Part shown: piece by piece, positions 1 to 8,311 of the stretch
Position numbering within the stretch: position 1 is the stretch's first letter
Layout: the number at the start of each line of letters is the position of its first letter
Origin: Fusobacterium mortiferum ATCC 9817
GTDB taxonomy: Bacteria; Fusobacteriota; Fusobacteriia; Fusobacteriales; Fusobacteriaceae
DNA: 51,306 bases
Reading direction: 5' to 3'
NCBI RefSeq assembly: GCF_000158195.2
Contig: NZ_GL987988.1
Location: 496,226 to 547,531 of the forward strand
Position numbers and translations under genes: made by a program
The notes under the pieces: generated by a model
Database searches by the model: none
Seen by the model: the letters and a program-made list of their open reading frames with translations, nothing else
What the model was told of the DNA's origin: nothing

Positions 1-179
1 TTATGAGCGCTACCGCACAGAGGGCATTGATAAACAATGAAAGCTTTATCAATTGAACAAGCAAGAAATTTTTGAATAGTCTCTTCAATGTAAAGAAAAT
101 GATTATAGTAAAAATATTTTTTGACATGAGTTAAAAGATTTGATATATTAATATCGGAGAATATGTGTTTTAAAAGCAT
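1..179 (-). CDS. IS91-type transposase, N-terminal part (cut by window edge)
   Basis: The minus-strand frame opens at ATG 179 with an AGGAG ribosome site at 186-190 and runs off the window edge after 59 codons. The translated start (MLLKHIFSDINISNLLTHV...) ends in a C-P-L-C-G-S-A-H cluster, which matches the zinc-binding N-terminus of IS91-family (Y2 HUH) transposases. The catalytic part lies outside the window. It was too short to be found as a long ORF. The family call rests on the zinc motif and on resemblance to transposases common in fusobacteria, so the family is likely but the exact element is unknown. Confidence 0.7.
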   Translation of the reverse strand, partial: MLLKHIFSDINISNLLTHVKKYFYYNHFLYIEETIQKFLACSIDKAFIVYQCPLCGSAH

Positions 180-215
180 GTATATCTCCTTTTGTATATT
201 TTGTTTGGCGACTAT

Positions 216-243
216 ATTATACAAAAAAAGAGAGCTGAGTAAA
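216..243 (-). promoter_or_regulatory. Transposase promoter
   Basis: On the minus strand, TTTACT (243-238) and TATAAT (221-216) are separated by 16 bp, about 30 bp upstream of the AGGAG site of the transposase. The -35 box lies inside the arm of the end hairpin. Confidence 0.5.
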
Positions 244-273
244 GCATTTTTTTAATGCTACTCAGCTTTTTTT
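233..273. terminator. Bidirectional hairpin at the insertion-element end
   Basis: Arms AGCTGAGTAAAGCATT (233-248) and AATGCTACTCAGCT (254-267) pair with a two-base bulge. T-runs follow on both strands. It can stop transcription entering the element from either side and may also be the element's terminal hairpin. Confidence 0.65.
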
Positions 274-774
274 ATTTATGCACTACTAGCTGCACAATTT
301 GAAAACTTCCTATTACCATTTATCATAATAGGATCAATACCTTTGTCATTAATAGGAATAATAGTAGGATTATTATTATTTGATCAACCAATAGATGTAA
401 TGGTAATGGTTGGGCTTATCTTACTAGCTGGAGTAGTTGTTAATAACGCTATTGTACTTATTGACTTTATTCAGTTGACTATTGAAAGAGGAAGTAGCAG
501 AATAGAAGCAGTAGTAGAATCTTGTAGAACAAGACTTAGACCAATACTAATGACAACAATGACAACAGTATTAGGAATGTTACCACTATCTTTAGGAATA
601 GGGGAAGGTTCTGAGATTTATAGAGGAATGGCTATAACAGTAATGTTTGGATTAAGTTTCTCAACTATACTAACTCTAGTAATTATCCCAATACTATTTA
701 CATTGGTAGAGGATTTTATAGAGAAATTAGCAAAGGTATTAAAAAAGCTTTTTAATAAAAAATCTGCTGAATAG
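274..774 (+). pseudogene. RND efflux transporter, C-terminal fragment
   Basis: The open frame from about 274 reads YALLAAQFENFLLPF, then GLILLAGVVVNNAIVLIDF and RLRPILMTTMTTVLGMLPL. These are the conserved blocks of the last third of AcrB/MexB-type (HAE1) RND pumps, covering roughly TM8 to TM12. A full pump has over 1000 residues; only about 166 remain here. The first in-frame ATG at 343 has no good ribosome site and lies inside a conserved block, so it is not a real start. The 5' part was removed or separated by the insertion element at 1-273. Membrane protein of the inner membrane; the fragment cannot function alone. Confidence 0.85.
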
Positions 775-790
775 TAAGGGGGATTAGCAT

Positions 791-1177
791 ATGAATAAAT
801 TTGACAACTATAAATTGATAATGATTTATATTAATGAATCACATAAAACTATGCTTGAAGATTTCTTTGATGATATACATTTTCATATGTATACAGTACA
901 AAGGAAGGCTGAAAGTGTATGGAGTGAAAAATTAAAACATAAGAATACTCAAATATGGCCAGGAACAGATTGTATATTTTTATTATCATTGCCAGGAGAT
1001 AAAGTAGACAATATGTTAAAGATGTTAAAGACTTTTAGAGCTTCATTACCATATGAGATAGTGATGGCAATAGGAGTAATTCCTATGGAGAGAACTATTC
1101 CAGATATATCTAGAGAAGATAGTGTAGGAATAGATGAGGTACTACTTAAAAAGTTAAAAAGTAAAAAGAAAAAATAG
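791..1177 (+). CDS. PG0541-like transporter-associated protein
   Basis: A 128-residue soluble protein with a clear ribosome site (AAGGGGG, 776-782). It lies 16 bp after the RND pump gene, as is usual for the PG0541 family of small proteins found beside RND pumps. Internal blocks such as DCIFLLSLPGDKV and MAIGVIPMERTIPD fit a small ferredoxin-like fold similar to P-II proteins, but I see no nucleotide-binding motif. The tail is very lysine-rich (KLKSKKKK). Its molecular role is unknown. Having lost an intact pump partner it may now be an orphan. Confidence 0.6.
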   Translation: MNKFDNYKLIMIYINESHKTMLEDFFDDIHFHMYTVQRKAESVWSEKLKHKNTQIWPGTDCIFLLSLPGDKVDNMLKMLKTFRASLPYEIVMAIGVIPMERTIPDISREDSVGIDEVLLKKLKSKKKK

Positions 1178-1207
1178 TATTAATTTTTATTTCTTAGATA
1201 AAATTTA

Positions 1208-1239
1208 AGAGGAGGTTATAATAATTTATAACCTCCTCT
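1208..1239. terminator. Hairpin between convergent genes
   Basis: Perfect 13-bp stem (1208-1220 with 1227-1239) with a 6-base loop, between the converging ends of 791-1177 and 1253-5488. T-runs are weak on both sides, so it may act mainly as a 3' end stabiliser. Confidence 0.55.
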
Positions 1240-1252
1240 AATCAGTTCCTAG

Positions 1253-4200
1253 TTATGAAATTTTCTGATTCATATTTTTCTTAGCTACTGATAGCATAAG
1301 TTTAATTCTGTTAAGTTGATTTACCTCTGAGTAAGCAGGGTCATAGTCAATAGGAGTAATATTTACATTTTCATACTCCTCTCTAAGTCTTTTAATCATT
1401 CCTTTACCAGTAATATGGTTAGGTAGACAACCAAATGGTTGAACACAAACTATATTAGGTACCCCGTGTTCAATAAAATCTATCATCTCTCCCATTAAGA
1501 ACCAACCTTCTCCAGATTGATGTCCTATTGAGATAAATTCAGAAGTTTTCTTAGCTGTTTCTTGAATAGAGATCTCTCTCATAAATCTAGCGTGGGTTGA
1601 AATAGCATCATTAAGTACAGCAGTATATCTATCTAATACCCATAATGCTCCTCTTTGTTTTAATCCAGCCATCTTTCCTTTGAATTTTTCAGCTAGGAAA
1701 ATATCACTATAGATACAGTATTTTATGAAGTTCATAAGGGATGAAGTATAAACCTCTCCTCCCTCTTGCTCTATAAAGTTAGCTAAGTCATTGTTAGCAA
1801 AAGGACTAAACTTAACTAAAATCTCTCCTACAATACCAACTTTTATTTTTTTCTCATCACTTACTTCTATTTTAGCAAATTCATCAACTATAAGTTTACA
1901 GTTTCTTTTAAACTCTCCAAAGTTACCATTATGAATATTTTTAATAACTTGTTGATTCCATTTTTTATATAGAGCATCACTTTCTCCCTTATTTAGTTCA
2001 TAAGGTCTAGTATGGTATAGAAGTTTCATAAGTAAATCTCCATATGAAACAGCAATTAGAGCTTTGTGTATAAGAGGTAGTGAAAGTGAGAATCCCTCTT
2101 GTTTTTCAAATCCATTAGCATTCAATGAGAGTATAGGGACTTTTTCAAATCCAGCATCTTTGATAGCTTTCTTTAAAAATCCTAGATAGTTAGTAGCTCT
2201 ACAACTTCCACCAGTTTGAGATATAATAACAGCAGTTCTATCTAGATCATATTTTCCAGATTGAAGAGCTGATATAAGTTCTCCAATTACTAATATAGAT
2301 GGATAACAAGCATCATTATTTACATATTTTAATCCACAATCAAGGGCTTCTTGTGTTTCAGGTAATATTACAAGATTATATCCTTGAGCTTTAAAAGCAT
2401 GTTTGATTAAATCAAAGTGCATAGGAGCCATTTGTGGAGCAAGTATTGTATATTCTTTTTTCATAGCCTTAGTAAATTCAGCTTTTTTATACTCTATTTT
2501 ATGTTTGATAACATTTGCTACAGAGTTTTTCTTATATTCAAGAGCTGCAAGTAAACTTCTTATTCTAATTTTGACAGCCCCAAGATTACTGATCTCATCT
2601 ATTTTTAATAAAGTATGAACTTTACCATGATTAGTTAAAATTTCATTAACTTGGTCAGTAGTAACAGCATCAATACCACAACTAAAACTATTTAATTCAA
2701 TCAATTCAAGGTTAGGATTTTTTCCTACTACTGTTGCTGCTCTATAAAGTCTAGAATGGTAAGTCCATTGATCAATAACTCTTAATTCATCATCTAATGA
2801 ACCAAGGCTAGCTACAGCATCCCCAGTTAATACAGCTATACCAAAAGAGTTGATAATATTTGGAATACCATGATGTATCTCTTTGTCACAGTGATATGGT
2901 CTACCACAAAGTACTACTCCAATTTTTCCAGTTCTTTCTAGCTCGCTAATAATCTCTTTAGCTCTATTTTGCATATCTTTTCTAAAGTTATACTTTTCTT
3001 CAAGAGCTTTATCTACAGCCAGTTTAACTTCAGGTTTAGTTACACCAAATTTTGTAAACTCTTCCATAACTGTTTTATAGAGAACCTCTTTATTTTCAAA
3101 AGAGAATACTGGTATCATCATATCAATATTTTTTTCCTTTATAATATCCATATTATTTTTAATAACCTCAGGATAAGACATAACAATTGGACAGTTAAAT
3201 TGATTTTGAGATTTTTTATCCTCTTTCTCTTCAAAAATTACACATGGATAAAATATTCTATTGACACCTTTACTAATTAAATTCATAATATGCCCATGAA
3301 CTAATTTAGCTGGATAACAGATAGAATCTGAAGTGATAGTATCTATTCCACTTTCATAAAGTTTTTTAGATGAGTCATCAGAAAGTACAACTCTAAATCC
3401 TAGCTCAGTAAGAAGAGTAAACCAGAATGGATAAGAATCATAGAAATTTAAAACTCTAGGTATTCCAATTTCTCCTCTAGTAGCCTTAGATAGTTCTAAT
3501 GGAGTGTAACTAAATAATCTGTTGTATTTGTATTCAAACATATTTGGAGCTTGGTTTTTTTTCATCTTTGCAACAGGATTATCACATCTATTTCCAGAGA
3601 TAAAATTCTCTCCACTTTCAAATTTATGAATAGTTAAAAGACATCTATTAGTACACATACCACAACGAGTAAGATTAGTTGTGTAGTGGAAATTTTCTAA
3701 CTCTTCTAAAGTCATAAGAGTAGAGTTTTCTTTAGCTTCCTCTTGAGCAATAAGAGCAGCACCAAAAGCTCCCATAATTCCTGCAATATTAGGTCTTATA
3801 ACCTCTCTTTCAGATACCTTTTCAAAGGCTCTTAAAACACAATCATTTAGGAAAGTTCCACCTTGTACTACTATATATTTTCCAAGTTCCTCTTTATTTT
3901 TAATTTTTATAACTTTGAATAAAGTGTTTTTTACAACAGAGTAAGAGAGTCCAGCAGAGATATCAGCCACCTCTACACCATCTTTTTGAGCTTGTTTTAC
4001 CTTTGAGTTCATAAATACTGTACATCTAGTTCCAAGATCTGCTGGAGACTTAGAAGTAAGTCCAAGTTTTGCAAACTCTTTTATATCCATACCAAGAGAG
4101 TTTGCAAAAGTTTCTAAGAATGAACCACAACCAGATGAGCAAGCTTCATTTAAAAGAATAGATGTAATTACTCCATCTTGTATTTTTAAACACTTCATAT

Positions 4201-5488
4201 CTTGTCCACCAATATCTAAGATAAAATCTACTTGGGGTTGGAAAAATTTAGCTCCCTTGTAGTGAGCAATAGTTTCTACTACTCCTTTATCTACTTTTAG
4301 AGCAGATTTTATAAGATTTTCTCCATATCCAGTTACACAAGAACCTTTTATTTTTATTTTATCATGTAATTTAGAATAAAGAAGCTTTAGATTATCTATT
4401 ATATTATCTAAAGGGTTTCCTTTGTTATGAGAATAGTATGAGTAAAGTATCTCTTTCTTTTCAGAGATAAGAACCACCTTTATAGTAGTAGAACCAGAAT
4501 CTATTCCAAGATATGCATTACCAGAATAATTTTCAATAGCTTTGTTCTCTATTTTTTCTTTTTCATGTCTTGATTTAAACTCTTCAAACTCTTCATCATT
4601 TGTAAATAATGGTTGAAGTCTTGAAGTTTCAGATGTATCTTTTTCATTTAATTTTAAGAATTTTTTTTGTAATTCCTCTAATGAGTAAGTATTATTATTT
4701 TCTTCTGAAAGAAAACCAGCTCCTTGAGCTACAAAAATTTGTGAATTTTTAGGGAAGATTACATCTTCAGGTGCAAGATTTAAAGTTTCAATAAATCTTT
4801 TTCTAAGCTCACTTAAAAAGAAAAGAGGTCCTCCTAAAAAAGCTACTTTACCAGTTATCTTTTTACCACAAGCAAGTCCAGTGATAGTTTGATTTACTAC
4901 TGCTTGGAAAACAGATACAGCAATATTCCCTTTTTTTACTCCCTCATTTACAAGAGGTTGTATATCAGTTTTGGCAAATACTCCACATCTAGCAGCAATA
5001 GGATAGATAGTGTCATATTCCTTAGCTAATTCGTTTAATCCTGTAGCATCAGTATTAAGTAGAGCAGCAATCTGGTCAATAAAAGCTCCAGTTCCACCAG
5101 CACAGCTACCATTCATTCTTTGGTCCATATCATTTTTAAGGAAAGTAATTTTAGCATCTTCTCCCCCTAATTCTATGGCAACGTCAGTTTCAGGGATAAT
5201 TACCTCGATAGCTTTTATACAAGCGATTACTTCTTGTACAAACTCTATTCCTATCCAACTTGCAATACCCATACCACTTGAACCTGTGATATTTATCTTA
5301 AAGCTGATATCTTCTCCATATTTTTCTTTCATAAATTTAAAGAAATCATCAAACATAGATTTTGTAGTCTCTCTTACATTTGATAGATGTCTTTGATAGA
5401 TAGAATAAACAATATTTTTTTCCTCATCTAAGCAGACGATTTTAACTGTTGTTGAACCAACATCTGTTCCAATAAAAAATTCTTTCAT
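1253..5488 (-). CDS. Acyl-CoA dehydratase activase / 2-hydroxyacyl-CoA dehydratase-related fusion
   Basis: This 1411-residue cytoplasmic protein contains two BadF/BcrA-type ATPase (activase) domains followed by a dehydratase-related region. Domain 1 (about 4-262) has GTDVGSTTVK, ELGGEDAKI and SCAGGTGAF. Domain 2 (about 326-580) has GIDSGSTTIK, DIGGQDMK and NEACSSGCGSF. The ASKHA phosphate loops are intact, and the domain 2 cysteines resemble those that bridge a [4Fe-4S] cluster in HgdC. Next comes a cysteine cluster (CGMCTNRC near 609-616), then a DUF2229-like part with GVVLCGRPYHCDKEIHHGIPN and an HgdB-like end. The family is widespread in anaerobes; most members have no known substrate. Start chosen from AGGAG seven bases before ATG 5488. 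It is not a standard two-subunit hydroxyglutaryl-CoA dehydratase, so its substrate should be left open. Confidence 0.85.
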   Translation of the reverse strand: MKEFFIGTDVGSTTVKIVCLDEEKNIVYSIYQRHLSNVRETTKSMFDDFFKFMKEKYGEDISFKINITGSSGMGIASWIGIEFVQEVIACIKAIEVIIPETDVAIELGGEDAKITFLKNDMDQRMNGSCAGGTGAFIDQIAALLNTDATGLNELAKEYDTIYPIAARCGVFAKTDIQPLVNEGVKKGNIAVSVFQAVVNQTITGLACGKKITGKVAFLGGPLFFLSELRKRFIETLNLAPEDVIFPKNSQIFVAQGAGFLSEENNNTYSLEELQKKFLKLNEKDTSETSRLQPLFTNDEEFEEFKSRHEKEKIENKAIENYSGNAYLGIDSGSTTIKVVLISEKKEILYSYYSHNKGNPLDNIIDNLKLLYSKLHDKIKIKGSCVTGYGENLIKSALKVDKGVVETIAHYKGAKFFQPQVDFILDIGGQDMKCLKIQDGVITSILLNEACSSGCGSFLETFANSLGMDIKEFAKLGLTSKSPADLGTRCTVFMNSKVKQAQKDGVEVADISAGLSYSVVKNTLFKVIKIKNKEELGKYIVVQGGTFLNDCVLRAFEKVSEREVIRPNIAGIMGAFGAALIAQEEAKENSTLMTLEELENFHYTTNLTRCGMCTNRCLLTIHKFESGENFISGNRCDNPVAKMKKNQAPNMFEYKYNRLFSYTPLELSKATRGEIGIPRVLNFYDSYPFWFTLLTELGFRVVLSDDSSKKLYESGIDTITSDSICYPAKLVHGHIMNLISKGVNRIFYPCVIFEEKEDKKSQNQFNCPIVMSYPEVIKNNMDIIKEKNIDMMIPVFSFENKEVLYKTVMEEFTKFGVTKPEVKLAVDKALEEKYNFRKDMQNRAKEIISELERTGKIGVVLCGRPYHCDKEIHHGIPNIINSFGIAVLTGDAVASLGSLDDELRVIDQWTYHSRLYRAATVVGKNPNLELIELNSFSCGIDAVTTDQVNEILTNHGKVHTLLKIDEISNLGAVKIRIRSLLAALEYKKNSVANVIKHKIEYKKAEFTKAMKKEYTILAPQMAPMHFDLIKHAFKAQGYNLVILPETQEALDCGLKYVNNDACYPSILVIGELISALQSGKYDLDRTAVIISQTGGSCRATNYLGFLKKAIKDAGFEKVPILSLNANGFEKQEGFSLSLPLIHKALIAVSYGDLLMKLLYHTRPYELNKGESDALYKKWNQQVIKNIHNGNFGEFKRNCKLIVDEFAKIEVSDEKKIKVGIVGEILVKFSPFANNDLANFIEQEGGEVYTSSLMNFIKYCIYSDIFLAEKFKGKMAGLKQRGALWVLDRYTAVLNDAISTHARFMREISIQETAKKTSEFISIGHQSGEGWFLMGEMIDFIEHGVPNIVCVQPFGCLPNHITGKGMIKRLREEYENVNITPIDYDPAYSEVNQLNRIKLMLSVAKKNMNQKIS

Positions 5489-5545
5489 AGTATTACTCCT
5501 TAAAATTTACTTTTTAAAATATTTTGATAAAAATTAAAGAGTTTT

Positions 5546-5884
5546 TTAAATTCGTAGTATGCGGGACTCATAACGAGTCAAAATGGTGTAATATCCTCCC
5601 TCATAAAGAATAGGAGAATACTCTTCATATTCAATAAATCTTTCAATTATAGGTTTTATCTCAACAGAATTTTTAGGTGTTCCAGCTCTAATAATATTTC
5701 TAGCAAAAATTTGTACCTTATTAAGTTCGATAAAACTATAACTTTCTGTTTCATCGTTACTATGTATCATATAGATAGCTTGATTTTTGTCGTAAAAGCC
5801 ATCAAACTCCATTTTAGGATTGATACTTGAACTAAAAAACAGAAGTAAACATGAAATGATAAAGTAAAATACTCTTTTTATCAT
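5546..5884 (-). CDS. Small exported protein of unknown function
   Basis: A 112-residue product with a hydrophobic N-terminal signal segment (RVFYFIISCLLLFFSSS) and a soluble remainder rich in Glu, Tyr and Ile. There is no lipobox cysteine at a convincing site. A strong AGGAGG site precedes the ATG. It sits between the HAD phosphatase and the activase fusion on the same strand (41 bp and 57 bp gaps) and may be co-transcribed with them. I do not recognise a family. Confidence 0.6.
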   Translation of the reverse strand: MIKRVFYFIISCLLLFFSSSINPKMEFDGFYDKNQAIYMIHSNDETESYSFIELNKVQIFARNIIRAGTPKNSVEIKPIIERFIEYEEYSPILYEGGYYTILTRYESRILRI

Positions 5885-5925
5885 TTCTCTTTCCTCCTCA
5901 ATCTATATAAAAATTTTTACAAACT

Positions 5926-6657
5926 TTAGAAAGTAGAGTCTATAGTTTTTACATTAGCATCAACAGAGTAAATTACATCTTTTCTCTCTACAATTATCTC
6001 AGTTTTGCTTGCTAACTCCTCATCACTTTTAATGCTATTTAATAACTCTAAGCTAGGATTTATTGCTTTAGGATTTCCCACTAATTGTAGCATAGTAATA
6101 TCTCCATGAGTATCTCCATAAGCATAACTTTTATCCAAATCAATTTGATATTTTTCACAAAATTTATGTATTGATTTTAATTTATTTTTAGAATCCCACA
6201 TAGGAGAAATCTCCCCAGTTAAAATTCCACTCTTATCAGTGTGATAAGTAGAACCACAAAAATCATCAGCATTCCATTTTTTAGCCATTCTTGAAACTAA
6301 AAAGTCTGGACTACCAGATATAAAAATAACAAGATGCCCTTGAGCTTTATGCCACTTTATCATCTTTCTAGTGTAAGCATATACTTTGTTTCCCTTTAAC
6401 TCAACTACTTTATCAGCAACAAAATCATTGTATTTAGTAGGTAGGCCTTTTATAGCATCTACATATGTTCCTGTCAAATCCCCTAAGTAGTTATCATAAT
6501 TTCCAACTCTCTCGTCCCAAAGCTTAAATGCCTCTTTGACTCTTCTATCATATTCGCTAAAATCTAATAAATCATATTTTATTAATTTTTTAAAATGCTC
6601 AGTCAAAAGAGAGTTTCTAAAAATAGTACCATCAATATCAAAAAACGCTGCAATCAT
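5926..6657 (-). CDS. HAD-IB family phosphatase (SerB-like)
   Basis: The protein has all HAD motifs: FDIDGTIF near the start (nucleophile Asp), FISGSP (motif II Ser), a Lys in the SKNKLKS region (motif III) and AYGDTHGDITML (motif IV acidic pair). A helical cap follows motif I, as in the HAD-IB subclass of phosphoserine phosphatase-like enzymes. Substrate unknown; a small phosphomonoester is likely. I chose ATG 6657 (MIAAFFDIDG): GGAGGG lies at the right distance, while the upstream TTG at 6675 overlaps that ribosome site. Confidence 0.85.
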   Translation of the reverse strand: MIAAFFDIDGTIFRNSLLTEHFKKLIKYDLLDFSEYDRRVKEAFKLWDERVGNYDNYLGDLTGTYVDAIKGLPTKYNDFVADKVVELKGNKVYAYTRKMIKWHKAQGHLVIFISGSPDFLVSRMAKKWNADDFCGSTYHTDKSGILTGEISPMWDSKNKLKSIHKFCEKYQIDLDKSYAYGDTHGDITMLQLVGNPKAINPSLELLNSIKSDEELASKTEIIVERKDVIYSVDANVKTIDSTF

Positions 6658-6697
6658 AATTATACCCTCCTTCAAAAAATATATCTATATTAGAAAA

Positions 6698-6726
6698 ATT
6701 ATAGTTGAAAAATCAAAAAAAGTCAA
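6698..6726 (-). promoter_or_regulatory. Promoter of the HAD phosphatase gene
   Basis: TTGACT (6726-6721), 17 bp, TATAAT (6703-6698), about 40 bp upstream of ATG 6657. A near-consensus housekeeping promoter, probably serving 6657 to 5546 and perhaps further. Confidence 0.7.
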
Positions 6727-6800
6727 ATATTATCTTGATTTCTTATTATACTAAAACAGTTTAAAAAGATAACTTTATAAAATTAATTGAGATATCTATA

Positions 6801-6821
6801 TAAAAAATACCCCGCAGGGTT
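6801..6821 (-). terminator. Possible terminator after the small peptide gene
   Basis: On the minus strand, ACCC-TGCG-GGGT is followed by ATTTTTTATA, 11 bases after the stop codon of the 29-residue peptide. The stem is only 4 bp, so this is a tentative call. Confidence 0.4.
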
Positions 6822-6831
6822 GGAGGTAATG

Positions 6832-6921
6832 CTACTTTCTGTATATCATTACAATGATGATAACTACTAGTAAAAGAACTAGTCCACTATCAAAGTGGAT
6901 GTTTTGAATAAAAATATTCAT
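6832..6921 (-). CDS. 29-residue single-pass membrane peptide, toxin-like
   Basis: The frame from ATG 6921 to TAG 6832 encodes 29 residues: a short polar start (MNIFIQNIHFDSG), one hydrophobic segment of about 13 residues (LVLLLVVIIIVMI) and a basic end (YRK). AGGAGG lies at 6935-6930, 8 bases before the ATG, which is an ideal ribosome site. It has its own near-consensus promoter (7093-7065) and a long structured leader. Size, topology and leader match known type I toxin mRNAs, but I see no homologue by memory and no clear antisense promoter. It could instead be a small membrane regulator or a leader-controlled stress peptide. That it is a translated gene is likely; the toxin role is inference. 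Confidence 0.6.
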   Translation of the reverse strand: MNIFIQNIHFDSGLVLLLVVIIIVMIYRK

Positions 6922-6940
6922 AGAGCATTCCTCCTAAGTC

Positions 6941-7058
6941 AAGTTGTGTTTTCTGTCTCGGTCAAAGACAGAATAAAAGCCCCAATAAAAAATTATTAGG
7001 GCTGATATTCTGACCTTGATTAAACACAACTTAACTACCCATTGGGGTACTATAGTAC
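6941..7058 (-). promoter_or_regulatory. Structured 5' leader with nested and competing hairpins
   Basis: The RNA starting near 7058 has about 137 nt before the small peptide's ATG. An 11-bp inverted repeat (AAGTTGTGTTT at 6941-6951, AAACACAACTT at 7022-7032) closes a domain ending just before the ribosome site. Inside, 6978-6987 pairs with 6994-7003 and is followed on the minus strand by a short T-run. The segment at 6967-6972 can pair either with 6952-6957 or with part of 7008-7013. These alternatives cannot all form, so the leader may switch states or be processed. Confidence 0.55.
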
Positions 7059-7064
7059 GATTGA

Positions 7065-7093
7065 ATTATATCAAATTATAGGCAAAAAGTCAA
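7065..7093 (-). promoter_or_regulatory. Promoter of the small peptide transcript
   Basis: TTGACT (7093-7088), 17 bp, TATAAT (7070-7065). A second TATAAT lies at 7080-7075. Expected start near 7058. Confidence 0.7.
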
Positions 7094-7099
7094 ATTTAA

Positions 7100-7440
7100 T
7101 AGGGAAAAGTTGAAGCTATAAAATCGATTTTAACACCTGTTATTTTATTCTTTTGATTAAAAGTATGACTAAAAAATATACCTCTATAAGCTTATAAAAA
7201 CCTCTTTAAGAAGAGATGCTTGGAAGGAGCTATTTTAGATACTTTGAGAGAGTACAAAAATTATATTTTTTCATTTTTATGAACAAAATAAGATAAAAAA
7301 GTATAAAAAATGAAAAAACAGTATAAGAATATATATAAAAAGTAAAAAAGTACTATTCTAATAAAAGAGTTTATAATACTTTTTATTTTTTGAAAAAATA
7401 AAGTTATAGCTTAATAATCTGATAGAGAATTTTTACAATT
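7100..7440. other. Intergenic stretch with no supported gene
   Basis: This very AT-rich stretch between the small peptide promoter and the nuclease gene holds no ORF with a ribosome site and no strong hairpin. A weak promoter for the nuclease operon (TATAAT near 7447, poor -35) lies just beyond it. Confidence 0.5.
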
Positions 7441-7478
7441 AATGATATAATATGTAAAGAATAAAAAGAGGTGGAAAG

Positions 7479-8303
7479 ATGAGAAAATTAAAAATTTTGA
7501 TTTTATATATTTTAATGACTTTGACTCTTTTAGCTCAAGAGGGATATATAGCTTCTTTTAATACCTTAAGAATAGGAAAAGCTCAAAAGGATTTTAAACT
7601 TATGAGTAAAGTTTTAGAAGGTTTTGATGTAGTTGGACTTATAGAAGTAATGAATCCAATAGGAGTAGAAAGGCTAATAAAGGAGCTGGAAAAAGAGAGT
7701 GGAGTGAGATGGGAGTACCATATTTCTCCATATCCAGTAGGAAGTACAAGTTATAAAGAGTATTTTGCATATATTTGGAAAAGTGAAAGAGCAGAATTTT
7801 TAGGAGATAGAGGATTTTATCCTGATGATGAGAAAAAATTTGAAAGAGCTCCCTATGGAGCAGATTTTAAAATAGGAAATTTTGATTTTACCTTTGTATT
7901 AGTACACTCTATCTTTGGAAAGAGAGAATCTGAAAGAAGGGCTGAAGCTTTTACTATGGATAGAGTCTATGATTATTTTCAAAACTTAGATAGTGAAGAG
8001 AATGATATAATTATAGCTGGAGATTTTAATCTCAGTGCTGATGATGAAGCATTTGAAAATCTATTGAATCACAGTGATGAGGTAGTACATGTACTCAATC
8101 CAAGAATAAAAACAACTATTGGGAAGGATAAATTAGCTAGTTCCTATGATAATATGTTTCTATCAAAAATTTATACTCAGGAATTTGAAGGAAAGAGTGG
8201 AGCGATAGATTTTACAAAGAAACAGTACAGAATGATGAAAGATAAAATATCAGACCATCTACCAATATTTATTATAGTAGATACAGAATTTGATGATGAT
8301 TAG
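7479..8303 (+). CDS. Secreted DNase I-like nuclease (endonuclease/exonuclease/phosphatase family)
   Basis: This 274-residue protein starts with a signal peptide (KLKILILYILMTLTLLAQ). The rest carries the DNase I fold motifs in order: IASFNTLR, GLIEV (metal-binding Glu), VHSIFGK, IAGDFNLS (catalytic Asp-x-Asn), SYDNMFLS and a terminal SDHLPIF. These are the residues that bind the divalent metal and hydrolyse phosphodiesters in this superfamily. Export suggests nucleic-acid scavenging in the periplasm or outside. GAGGTGG lies just before the ATG. It is the first gene of a tight plus-strand run to 12582; the next gene begins 8 bp later. The substrate could also be another phosphoester, but DNA is most likely. 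Confidence 0.85.
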   Translation: MRKLKILILYILMTLTLLAQEGYIASFNTLRIGKAQKDFKLMSKVLEGFDVVGLIEVMNPIGVERLIKELEKESGVRWEYHISPYPVGSTSYKEYFAYIWKSERAEFLGDRGFYPDDEKKFERAPYGADFKIGNFDFTFVLVHSIFGKRESERRAEAFTMDRVYDYFQNLDSEENDIIIAGDFNLSADDEAFENLLNHSDEVVHVLNPRIKTTIGKDKLASSYDNMFLSKIYTQEFEGKSGAIDFTKKQYRMMKDKISDHLPIFIIVDTEFDDD

Positions 8304-8311
8304 AGGGAAAA

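Larger units (their letters stand above)
1..273 (-). mobile_element. End of an IS91-type insertion element
   Basis: The transposase start, its promoter and a strong hairpin (233-267) form one end of an insertion element. From about 274 the plus-strand frame turns abruptly into the middle of an RND transporter. The element end therefore lies at or near 268-280. I could not fix the exact boundary or see the other end. Confidence 0.6.

Noticed and set aside
4950-5400. Plus-strand ORF opposite the activase fusion
   Set aside because: It is a shadow of the conserved minus-strand ATPase domain, without a ribosome site.
7185-7290. Short frame reading NLFKKRCLEGAILDTLREYKNY
   Set aside because: It looks mildly protein-like but has no start codon or ribosome site and is bounded by stops. 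Too short to call a remnant.
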